Part shown: positions 1 through 46,500 of the stretch, one piece after another
Layout of the letters: each line of letters starts with the position of its first letter
How positions within the stretch are numbered: the stretch's first letter is position 1
DNA from: Heliocidaris erythrogramma
Taxonomy: Eukaryota; Echinodermata; Echinoidea; Camarodonta; Echinometridae
Assembly (NCBI GenBank): GCA_025617745.1
Contig: CM046853.1
Location: 14,675,174 to 14,739,173 of the forward strand
DNA: 64,000 nt
Direction of reading: 5' to 3'
Notes under the pieces: generated by a model
The model's database searches: none
What the model was told of the DNA's origin: nothing
What the model saw: the letters and a program-made list of their open reading frames with translations, nothing else
Position numbers and translations under genes: made by a program

Positions 1-35683
<35,683 letters not shown>

Positions 35684-35799
35684 AATTATTCCAAAAAAGA
35701 TCCTCTAAATGAATGTTACACGACTGATTTCTCGTTCTTTGTAGATGTTTTCACATATTTCAAGTGGATTTATCCGTGTGTCCTATTGAAAACATTACG

Positions 35800-35880
35800 T
35801 GGATCGGCACTAATCGATATCCACATGTTTCGAGATATCGATATAAGTTATGCATATCGTGTGCGTGCGCATGCGCAAAT
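35800..35880 (-). promoter_or_regulatory. KDM5 promoter region with NRF-1/P3A2-type site and DRE-type site
   Basis: TGCGCATGCGCA at 35866-35877 is a perfect NRF-1 palindrome, about 183 bp upstream of the KDM5 ATG; the sea urchin NRF-1 relative P3A2 binds the same core. TATCGATA at 35836-35843 matches the DRE/BEAF-type motif. No TATA box is seen, consistent with a housekeeping promoter. Function is inferred from motif and position only. Confidence 0.5.
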
Positions 35881-36059
35881 TGAAGATAATTAATATTATA
35901 CATACTAGTAATACATCATGCAACCTGGAAGAGATAAATACTTTCTTCTTTGTTTGTTACTGCTGCTTCGTTGTGGGAATATTTTGATAAAAGACTATTA
36001 ATATGGCAGTTCCAGTAATATCCGTTCCAACGACGCGTCGTTCCAAACCCTCAGAAAGA

Positions 36060-36150
36060 ACACAGTTATAACGGGGGGGGGGGGGGGGTCCCAATGTCAT
36101 GAGGGAGGTCATAATGGTGCAGACAGAACGGGGGGGGGGGATTATAATCA
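36060..36150. repeat. Two G-tracts
   Basis: Runs of about 15 G at 36075 and 10 G at 36131 in otherwise ordinary DNA. Confidence 0.8.
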
Positions 36151-36482
36151 CACCTTTTTTTCAACAGTAAGGAAAAATGAACCTCCAGCGAGTTTAAAAA
36201 GTCCATTCCAAAAGGCCAACTTTTCTACGATGGAATACATGTCGCTTCTGAGATAAATTGACCAAAGTGCCCCTACAAGGTTAGTATGAAGGGAAGGAAT
36301 ATGGTATAATGGGGACATCAGTATTTAGAAAAGGGACAAATGTCATTTCAGGACAGTGGCGGCACAACTGGGGTAATGGGCTTCTACCCAGTTTTTTCTC
36401 CCGTGATAATTGCCCCTCCTAAAGTAAAATTGTTCCCTATTTATTTTCTGTGCCCTTAGTTTATACCTATTTCTTACCAAAC

Positions 36483-36485
<3 letters not shown>

Positions 36486-36534
<49 letters not shown>

Positions 36535-36543
36535 GAGAGAGAG
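36486..36543. repeat. (GA)n microsatellite
   Basis: About 58 bp of GA dinucleotides with one AATA break. Confidence 0.95.
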
Positions 36544-36599
36544 GCATGATTGTATTACAAGTTTTAGACACTGAGGGGTGCTCCAATATGCGACGATGA

Positions 36600-38216
36600 T
36601 AATGAGATCGCACTTATGCAGGTAACATACAGCTTGTGGCTTATCTCATATGATCGAATTAAGCTGATAGTAATTCTAGGGTTTGGATCAGACCAATACA
36701 ATATCAAAAAAACTTTACTTGATGTCAATCGACTATCACAGTTCCATACATAACGTAGGGGACATACTATCCAAACGTTATATCAGCATAATGTGATATT
36801 CGCTATACAAGAATGGTGGATTATTATTATTATTAATATACCTTGGACAAAAAGGGACAGAACAGTAATAATGCTGTCCGCAGGTATTTGGTATGATTGG
36901 TTTGACTGATCTGAGCCGGTATCGAATATGAACGACCATGAAAACAAAGTTAAAGTATGAATTCGCTTGAGGAGCATTCTAACTGGGCCATGGTGTCTTA
37001 TTGATTTATGCGTTATCAATAATTTTGGTTTTGTTAGATGAAAATTTTCTGAAATACGGGTAGGGTATATGTGGGAATTGTAAATAAATTTTGAAATGAG
37101 GAAGGAAGTTTGTTATTTTTCAATATTTAAACATAAAAACTGCAACTTTAAATATATTCAAATTATTGACCTTCAATGTTATAAGCTGAAAAAATAGTGG
37201 ATCAGAATGAGAAAAGTATACGATCCTATACAAATACGAAGTGCCCGCTTTTGTAGGGAAAGAATAATTTGATTGTAGATTATGCATGCATTGTGCACCG
37301 GTCCAAATAATGTCAATCAAATTATACAATTGTGGTCCCAAATTTTTCTGGCTCGATTTGCCTGTCTTAATTGATGGAACGGTGTTTTAAATCATGTCAT
37401 AATTATCAGCATTTAAAATCATAACAGATCACAAAATAAGAAGATATGGGGTAAAGCAAAGTCCGTCGCATGGCGGCCCTTCCCCGTACCCAAATTCCTC
37501 TCCCCTTCTCAGCCCCGCATACTAGTATAAGGACCCGGAATAGTTATTCACTTGTTCAAGACATGGATCAGCATGCATTGGCTCCAATGTTTTGCTCACC
37601 CCACTGGCGTGAGGCGTACGCGTGGCGTAGGGGGGGGGGGGCACCTACTGGTGGGGGGGGGGTGGGGGCTTGAGGGCTTAGGGATTTAAAAAAATCTCTA
37701 GCACGGTCGCTTTGACCCCTCGCATAATTATGTTTCTCCATGAGGGTCTCATTATTTCGGGCCCCAATATAGGATATATTGCATATACATATATACAGGG
37801 CGGAGCGTCTTTCAAAGTGGTGGATGGGGCACTAGCAAAAAGGGGCACTTTTTGGGGAAAGGGGGCACCTACAAGGGGTGAACAGATATAGAGCGAAAGA
37901 AGGATAATTTTGTGACATTGGTATCACCCTATATGCAGTCTAATTAGCAGTAAATTCATTTGGGGGAATGTGGAATGATCTTTTAATTCGTACATAAACC
38001 GTGTAGTGTTTTGTTTTTATGGGAGAAAATATTGCACATACTTATAGTGTAAATTATATGGGCACATTCGAGCGAGTGGAATGAGAAATCCTTCGCTTGT
38101 GGAGGGGTGGGGGTAGGCATTATGCCCCTATTGCCTCCAGCTCCACTGCCTTACGTTGTAGTTGTATATGTAGTAATATGGCTAGCTGTACTAACGCCGA
38201 AGCCAATTCTTTGAAG
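36600..38216. other. Intergenic DNA
   Basis: No gene seen. G-rich runs at 37628-37667. Confidence 0.6.
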
Positions 38217-38223
38217 CTATAGA

Positions 38224-38394
38224 CAGTGGCGGATTCGGGGGGGGGGGGGGGGGCACTTCCGGCCCGTTCTACCCCCCCCTTGGAAGAAAAATATGCATTG
38301 TGCCCCCCTTTTTAGAACGAAAGCCTTTCTTTTTGTTTGTTTTTCGCTTGTCAGAGAATTATGGAGGGAAACTGGACCCGTATAACCCCCCCCC

Positions 38395-38426
<32 letters not shown>

Positions 38427-39116
38427 GAGCGAATTTTGGAGGTCTGGCGAAAAAAAATTGTCGCCACCCCCCCTTTTTTGTAAGAAACAGTGGGAAATAT
38501 AGGTAAAAGGGGGCACCTATTAGAAGAGGAAAGGCCTTTTATCAGAGGTGGAAAGAAATTTATGAGAAAAGCAAAAGGGCACATATTAGACAGGGAAAGG
38601 AGCACTTATTAAAAGTAAAGAGGGGGCAATTATCAGATTTGAAAAGGGGCACAAATTTCAGAAGGAAAAGTGGGCACTTATAAAAAGGGAAAAGGGGCAC
38701 CTATCAGAAGTAAAAAAAATGCACTTATCAGAGGAGAAAAGGGCACAAATTAGAAAGAAATTAGGGGCACTTATCAAAAGGGGAAAGGCACTTATTAGAA
38801 AGAAAAAGGGGCACCTATCCGAAGTAAAATTGCACTTATCAGAAGGAGAAAATGGCACTTATTAGAAATATAAGGAGGCAATTATCAGATTTGAAAAGAG
38901 GCATTTATCGGAAGGAGAAAAAAAAGGGATATTTATTAGAAGGAGAAAAAAAGCATTTATCAGAAGGGGAAAGGGCACTTATTAGGAAGGAAAAGGGGCA
39001 CTTTTAGTAGTAAACAGGGCACTTATCAGAGAGATCGGGGCATTTATTCAGAAATAAAATGGGCACTTTTTGGTAATGTGCCCCTTGCCCCCCCCCCCCC
39101 CGAGCGCCGCCTCTTG
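38224..39116. mobile_element. C/G-tract TIR element with internal minisatellite
   Basis: Starts CAGTGGCGGATTCGGGGG and ends in a C-tract plus CGAGCGCCGCCTCTTG. CTATAGA is present at both flanks (38217-38223, 39119-39125), two bases out of register on the right. Contains an (AC)n run at about 38393-38423 and the minisatellite below. A diverged relative begins at 56771. Confidence 0.65.
38500..39075. repeat. ~24-30 bp minisatellite
   Basis: Many degenerate copies of a purine-rich unit close to GGGCACTTATCAGAAGGAAA. Units vary in length. Low-complexity Phe/Ile/Ser-rich frames across it are not genes. Confidence 0.85.
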
Positions 39117-39367
39117 CTCTATAGAGCCACTCATTAGACCTTCTCAGTCATTCGGATAGGACTTAAAGTTGTACTTGCTTACCTACTGGCGTATTTCCCT
39201 TTACCGGTAATTAAATCATCAATATAATTTTTATATTCTAGGTTCATTTTCTCAGCTCAGTTTACAAACTGTCAAAGTATGGTTATTTCCTGAACTTGCA
39301 TTCGATTATGATGCGACACTACTTTAAATACGTGAGCATATCAAGCAAAAGGTCTTCTCCTTATGAT

Positions 39368-39640
39368 TGGAGGAAAGATTTGATTTGATTTTATTTTATT
39401 CGTCAGGTATATTGCAATACAAACATAACCAGGTACCATGACAGGATAGCCCATGAAAGCCGAAATGGCTTATTTCCAATGGGGTCCTTAAAAGGACCCT
39501 TAAAAAGAAAGGGAACTTAAAGAAACCCGAATAAATGACGGACAGGTAACAAAATACAGTGGAAAAAAGTAACGGATTTCTCGTAGATAAATGTAAAACA
39601 AACACCAAAATCCACACACACACACACAAAAACCCCACCC
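39368..39640 (-). mobile_element. Probable LINE 3' end
   Basis: Begins (on the plus strand) GATTTGATTTTATTTTATTC, the inverse of an A-rich LINE tail, followed by about 250 bp with TATTGCAATACAAACATAACC. Layout resembles the tail at 14408. No coding part remains. Confidence 0.4.
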
Positions 39641-39769
39641 CAGAAATGAGGAAACCCTAAATTTGATTTGCATGTGTGATCAAAAGTGCTCTAAATTAAA
39701 GCTTTACTGAGGAATCCGCCAGAATGAAAAACAAATTACACTACAAAATGCAATATTTATATTTTTTAA

Positions 39770-39924
39770 TTTAATTCAATCTGTTTATTTATTCATTTTT
39801 ATTCATTTATTCATTCATTTGTTGGTTCATCTATTGATTTTTTTCATTATTTTCATTTTTTTTTTGTTGTTTGTTTATTTTTTTATTTATTTATTTTATT
39901 TTTTTATTTTTGTTTTGTTTGTTT

Positions 39925-39964
<40 letters not shown>

Positions 39965-39990
39965 TTTTTTTTTTTGGGGGGGGGGGCGGG
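39770..39990. repeat. T-rich tract with (GTT)n and T/G homopolymers
   Basis: ATTT/TTTA-rich tract, then (GTT)n at 39927-39963, T15 and G10. Confidence 0.9.
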
Positions 39991-40801
39991 AGGGGGGATA
40001 GAGCGTCACAGGCCACCCGTTTTTCCCCTCATTGATCCCTTTTCCCTATATCTCTTTGCATCTGTCTTCTCCTTACTTTATTTTTCTTTATATTTCCTCC
40101 TTCCCTCTCACTCTTTTACTCTCTTCTCTTCTATTTCACCCTCTCCCTCTCTCTTCTCTATCTACTCTCTTACTTACTTTTATAGAGTCTGTATTTATTA
40201 CTCAAAAGTAATTCTGCTAAAATAAATATCCAAATACACTTTAAAATACAAAGTTAAGAAACATCCATACAAGTTGTAATCTTTCATCCGACATGTTTGA
40301 CTTTTATTTGGACTGCTTCACATTTTTAAAGGCTTAACTGTATGGTGCATAAAGATAGCAAGGCTGCTATCATACTGAAGTTTCTGCAAAAAACATGTCA
40401 ATGCTATTAGATGGAATTTTTTGTTGTTGATAATTCTAAAGCAAAGTCAATGCAATGCAGTGAAGTTATCTAGCTACATGTATGTCATTGAAATGAAAAT
40501 AATTCTAGGGCTAATACGATAACATTGAAATGTTATTTGATATAAATCAGTGTGTAAGTAATGCCCACTAATTTCATTTTATTTCATATACTGTAATACA
40601 GTAGAAAAACCTGAATATTTTATGAAACTTATCATTTTCAGATGCAAACTTCCAAAGCCAGTTTCATAATTTCAACAGAATAGGAATGAAAATGGAAGAC
40701 ATTCTGAATGGTGATTATGACACTAAAATTCAATTTTTAAATATAACACATGTAACAATGACAACATAAACAAGAGCAATAACCACCTGCATCATCATCA
40801 T

Positions 40802-41078
40802 CACTATGAACATGGCGAACAAAGAAACGGACAAAATAGACAGCTCCTCATTGTACCTTCCACAATTGCTCTGGTAGACAAAAGAACATCCCTTCATTGC
40901 TATTATATAAAAATATGTAGAACAGGTGACACACGCATATTCACCTGTTCTACTTATTTTACATAATAGCAATGAAGGGATGTTCTTTTGTCTAACAGAG
41001 CAATTTTGGAGGGTACAATGAGGAGCTGTATATTTTGTCCGCTCATTTTGTCCGCTCTCTTTGTTAGTGTTCATCGTG
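40802..41078. mobile_element. ~277-bp near-perfect foldback MITE
   Basis: Two arms of about 125 bp, reading inward from CACTATGAAC / GTTCATCGTG, meet around 40935. They share GACAAAAGAACATCCCTTCA, GAGCAATT and CTCCTCATTGTACC. The right arm has a 13-bp tandem duplication (ATTTTGTCCGCTC). No clear target duplication. Intergenic. Confidence 0.8.
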
Positions 41079-41273
41079 CATATCACTGTGTGCTAGTATG
41101 CGAGCATGCTATAAAGCAAATTTCTGTTAACTCCCTTCTGAAGTTTTAAATCCTCTATACATGTTATACTAGTTTTAAAACCCCGACATGGATTTTTATC
41201 TCTGGACTAATAAAAAAAGTGAATATGTATATAGTGACTATCTAATTTTAGAAATTTTAGAAATTAATTATAA

Positions 41274-41302
41274 TTATATATATATATATATATATATATA
41301 CA
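41274..41302. repeat. (TA)n microsatellite
   Basis: About 28 bp of TA dinucleotides. Confidence 0.9.
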
Positions 41303-42168
41303 CTGTATAAACCTAGATTCTACTAAAAGGTGATTTTTTTTTAAATTGTATAAACGTATATCATCGCAAAAAGGACGTTACAGAGAATTAATGGATTCAT
41401 AATGTTAGTATATGTTTAGAATTAATTTGATTTGATTTGCATTTATGGCAAAAAGAATCATAATAACTACCTTTTGTGTGCGATAAGGTATATTTAGTAA
41501 TTCCCCAAACTATTGATATAATCAAGAAAAACAGACATCGCCCTACGTCCAACTTAGGACGTTAGATACCCAGGAGTTATACATATATAGATTTTCCACG
41601 AAAACGAAAATGAGTTCTCCCTACCGAACAAAACTTTGTAGTAATATAAGTAATTTGGCACCCTCTATGTTTGTATCGATAGAATGCCTTCTACCCCTAC
41701 GAAAATGGGAAAAAACAGTGCCAAAAAACGTAAGGCAAATCGAAAAATTCGACTTAACGTCGGCTTCCCCCTTCCGTTGAATATTTTGCAAAAAAAAATT
41801 GCCATAAGTAGGAATTATGTATGTATGTATATATATACATATGATCTCTTTCCAGGGTAACAAAATTTAAATCTATATTCAAAGGCTACTTTTATGCCCA
41901 AATATGGGGTTTAAAAAAAAAATGCAAAAAGATCTTGATTGGCAACATCTTACAAGTACATAACCACTTGACTGCTAACAGTAACATATCACAGAGACCC
42001 CCCTGTGCTAACGCATTTCGCACACTTGCCCCTTGAATTTACATGGTCTTCATTTTTGCATGAAATATCAACATACAACTTATTATTGCTTCATAAAATT
42101 CTAATGATCGATCACTATGATCAGCATCACTGTTGTCATGGAAAGTTTCATCCTGCAATATCAATCAA

Positions 42169-42196
42169 GGAGGTACTAGGCTTGCCTAGTACCTCC
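42169..42196. repeat. 28-bp perfect palindrome
   Basis: GGAGGTACTAGGC and its exact inverse separated by 2 nt. It may be a junction of two inverted element ends, since weaker symmetry continues outward (TCAATCAAGG / CCTGGTTCAATG). Confidence 0.7.
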
Positions 42197-42199
42197 CTG

Positions 42200-43384
42200 G
42201 TTCAATGTACGTGACGCCATTTTGATCGGTAGCGCTGTGCCATCTCTATGGAGAAATTACTTTTCTTCTAAAGAGCTCCATCTATTGTCAGAACGCTGTA
42301 TATAGTTATTCCGGTGCTTAATATATGGTAGGGGTAGAAACGCGGCTGTGCGAAGCTGCTAATGCAACATTGACAAAACCCTGTAATATTACGGGCTCCG
42401 CACTCAAGTGGTTAAACATCCTTGATGAGATTCTGTTGCTAATGTTATAGCAGTTTCATCTATCTTATGCGTGAATTTTCACATAGATCCAAGCTAAAAC
42501 TTTTTTAAGATGTAGCATTTTCACATGTTACAAAGAGAGCGCAATGAATAGCATCAGTGCCCAATAAACATTACCTGTCGCCTGAACATTTTTTGGCAAC
42601 TTCTCAAATCAACTTCAATTCTTGTTACAAAAAAGGTGCTAAGAATTATAATTTATGCATACATTAAGTTAATTGAATGCTTTTAGTATCTCTTTAATGG
42701 AGGCATAGAAGCCATAATAAATAAAACCAAAATATGGGGAGAAACCTAAAGGACAGTAGTAATGTTCATAGATCTTCTGAGAATGGATAATCATGGATAA
42801 CATTGTATGATTTCAAAAATCTAGTTTCACGTTACTCAAAGGTTAGAAATAAACTATAGAACTACGTAAGTAGGGAGAAAGTGTGCCCTTTCATACAATA
42901 AAATAAAATATATGGTATGGCTTTGGTGCTATAATACATTAGTGATGAAACCTAAGTATGTATCCAGTAATAAAGAAAGTGATATAGAGTACTTTTACAT
43001 ACTTTAGGTCAAGTCTATGTGTAACTTCAATTCAATAACATTACAGATTTGAGTAATTCACCTTGTTTCACTCTATGAATTCAAAGTAAGACAATGCATT
43101 ATATCCACAGGCCTAGATCTTTTGCAAGCACCAACTGGATACTGGATAGTGACAAAATTAACTGAGGTTTCCTCTCACTGAGTAGTTCCCAAACGGCAAA
43201 CTCCAAAATTCATTAAAGAGATAATTGAAGTGTAAGCTTCAATAATTTTGACAAGAAATATACTATTCCACAGTCTGATCACACCAACCAACCAAACAGT
43301 ACTGCTGCAATGAAATTGTACAGTTACTCGGAGGCTAAGTGAAGCAGCACACACTATGATTTTGTTGCATCTTCTTCCATGATG
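42200..43384 (-). other. 3' flank of the RBR ligase gene
   Basis: A+T-rich. No AATAAA was found on the minus strand close to the stop codon; the nearest variant is ATTAAA at 42693-42698. The true 3' end is unknown. Confidence 0.4.
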
Positions 43385-43543
43385 CTACAGTTCCTCATCT
43401 GGATCACTCACTGGTACTTCTCTCATGTTGCTCAAGTCAGATGCTACCTTGGCCAAGCTGGAGAGACATCTCTTTCCATTGTCATAGAGTGTCTTGACTC
43501 TCTCTACACAATTTTTCAAATCCAACATCTTCAGATGCAAAAC
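43385..43543 (-). CDS. RBR ligase terminal coding exon 11
   Basis: 53 codons including the TAG stop (43385-43387). Residues 902-953, coiled-coil-like (LHLKMLDLKNCVERVKTLYD) with an acidic end SDPDEEL. Confidence 0.85.
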   Translation of the reverse strand, partial: VLHLKMLDLKNCVERVKTLYDNGKRCLSSLAKVASDLSNMREVPVSDPDEEL

Positions 43544-46500
43544 CTGTCAAGAGAAAAGATATTAAATATGGTAAGCCATTAGTAAAATGAAAATACCCAT
43601 GGCTTACAGAGCAATTGTAATTCTACTAGAAATGTATGAGATCAATTGAATATTGGTCTTGCCCTCAAAAGAATACATTGATCAACTAAATAAATGCGAG
43701 TATACTATCAAATATTTCATTTATTTTACTTATTTTTTTTTCACTGCGGCAATTTTGTAATTGAAAAAGAGTAGCACAAGAATGGTAAATCTCCAACTAA
43801 TCAACAATTAAAATGGATCGATTTAAATCAAAAGCAGAAAACACATATTCTTTATAATTTGAAATTCCTATACATTAAGAAATGATAAATAATTCAAATT
43901 AATAACATTTCAACACACTTAGAGGCTCTGTAGTGTTATGCTTCTAAGAAGTCATGATTATAAAATTTCTTACTGTTTACATACTTTGCCCTTGAAATTT
44001 TCTACAGAAATGTAAAACTTACATCATCAAGTTGTTGAGATATGAACACCAGCCTTGTTTTATGCTGATATAGCTGCCTTTTCAGATTACATGGAGGAGA
44101 AGACTCCAGGAGAATCTCCAAGAACTCAAGGACAGAATACGCCTGCAATTGAAGACAGTTCTCAATGTGATTCACCCAAGAAATTTTGAGCTGGTCTATA
44201 GCGTTTACAACTATTCTACATGCATAAACTGTAACAAAAATTCATAATCATCATATTTCAATCCTGCATACTATTTTTCATATTAAAAGATATCTTTAAC
44301 CCACTACAATATCTTTGTAACTTTCAATTTCTAATCTATGTCTGGAGTTAGGTGTGACATCTGAGTCTTGATTACTGCAAAACAAGGAATCTTTTTCGAC
44401 AAGAAACATTTTGCAAATCTGCAAAATTCCAGTGTTGTGATTCACTTATTTCATGGCTTGAAACTGTTTTTGAAAAAAAAGGAATTTTTAAAAACTGTTT
44501 TTTCTTAAAACATGTGGCATACCTCCAGCAGAAAATCTGATGATCTTTTGAACAATTCTTTTATTTCTTCCAGGAGTTTCATCCCAGCTTCATCACCTCT
44601 CAGCATGGAAAACGTTGCAGCCTTGTTAGACATGAAGTCAGGTGCTTGCCTATTGGACTCTTCTGAATTTTTCTCAAGGGCTAGTGCTACAGCCTTATTG
44701 AGGAAAATAGGGAAAAATACATGCAACAGGTTAAGATGATTTAAAGAAAACGAATCACAAAATATTATTAACTTGACTGTCCATGTTTTTCCTTGTCAGA
44801 ATATGGAGTGACCCAACAAAAATACTTGGGTCGTTGTTTTTTTAAATCATTATTTATTCACTTAGTAGAGATAACTCCTCACCCCCCCCCCCCCCCAAAG
44901 TCACAGTATATTTGCGCCCACCAATGGCGGTCGGGCATAACTTTCTACCCTCAGCAGTAAGCACCCAAAGCTAAATAAATAATTGCTCCAAGTGCCCAGA
45001 CAAGGCCTGATAAACTTGTGGGATCAGACTGGAACAGCCAAATTCATTCTCTGTCCTAGCACTGATACTTACCACCTTGTCAGCCAGTTTGTGAGCCTGT
45101 AGACTCCTTCTAGAATTGTAGACTCCTGATGACTTGATATGATGCATGACTGACAACTGGTATACATGCTCCATAGGTGTTTGGTCAAACTCAAAGGTCT
45201 GTGACATAGCAAACAATACTATCTTTAGAAGACATAATAATTTCTAAAATGAAATACCAAAAAACATTTAAATTAGAACTGCACATCATTTCCACACACA
45301 TTTGCATGTGCACCACATTTTGTACGGGAAGATCTATGTCCTCTAAAAATATATCATACCTTTTCAAAATAATACACTTCAAGTCAATCAAGTTGAACAA
45401 GATAACTGCGACTGCCACTCCGGCCTCTTCCTAAATTCAGTTGATGGCACAAACTGTTCTTGAAATATTATGATAACCAGAATAAAGAGCCTACAATTAC
45501 AAGTTAATTGAACTCTTTGACATTTGACCTTAATCTGATCGCTTCATCTCCTCCCAGTCATGAATACAAAATACATGTAATTAAAATACAGTGACAACAT
45601 TAAACAAAGCTAGAAAAACATTAATTTCACATATAATGACCTCTTTGACCTCTCACCTTTGACCTACGTGACAAAAATCTAATCAGTTCGTCTCACTATG
45701 GTGATGCATACTAGTTCCGGGTTTAAAGTTAATGGCTCAAATTGTTCTAGAGAGTCTTAACAAGGCAAAAACCAGACATTTCATGGTAAAATGACCTCTC
45801 TGTCCTTTGACTGACATTTGCGAAAATCTAATCAGATCGTCTTCCTACAGTGATTCATAAAAGTACCAAGTATGAAGTTAATGGATCAAATAGTTCTTTG
45901 ATTATCGCAACAATGAGGCTAACACCTGATATTCCAGAAATTAACCTCTGTGACCTTTGACCTACGTACACCAAAATCTAATCAGATCATATTTCTATGT
46001 TGATAGTCAAACCTGCTTTAGCGACCACCTGTCTTTATTATAAAGACCGCAATTTTTTCCCTTGCAAAGTGTTTCTCATTGAAATGTGTATTTAAGGAAC
46101 CTGTACATAATGACCACCTGCTCATAAAGACCACCTGTCTTGTCTCCCTTGAGTGGTCTTTATCCAGGTTTCACTGTACATATTAGCACCAAGTGGGAAG
46201 TTCATACCACTTGTCGTTCTCGAGTCATTGTGAGAACGCGAAAGCGGGATGGCTGGATGGACGGACAACCCAAAAACATAATGCCTCCAGCACCACCTTC
46301 GGTGGGCGAAGGCATAGTACATAATCTCTATTACACAAAGTCTGATGACCAGAAATATGTTTGTACCATAAAACAAGGCATTAGCAAGATTGTGTCTCGC
46401 CCACTTCCGAAAACTGGAAATATCGTGATCTCCATTGCCACGCAGAAGAATTGTATCTCTGGGTATCTGCCACAGAATGTAATTTCCCATTAATGAGAAG

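Noticed and set aside
38217-38858. Phe/Ser/Ala-rich and Val/Cys-rich frames
   Set aside because: Translations of the GGGCACTTAT minisatellite and the (AC)n run.
40730-41086. 118-codon minus-strand frame
   Set aside because: It runs through both arms of the foldback MITE; not protein-like.
46122-46493. Overlapping ~120-codon frames on both strands
   Set aside because: They cross the MITE and terminal hairpin of a repeat element; no domain.
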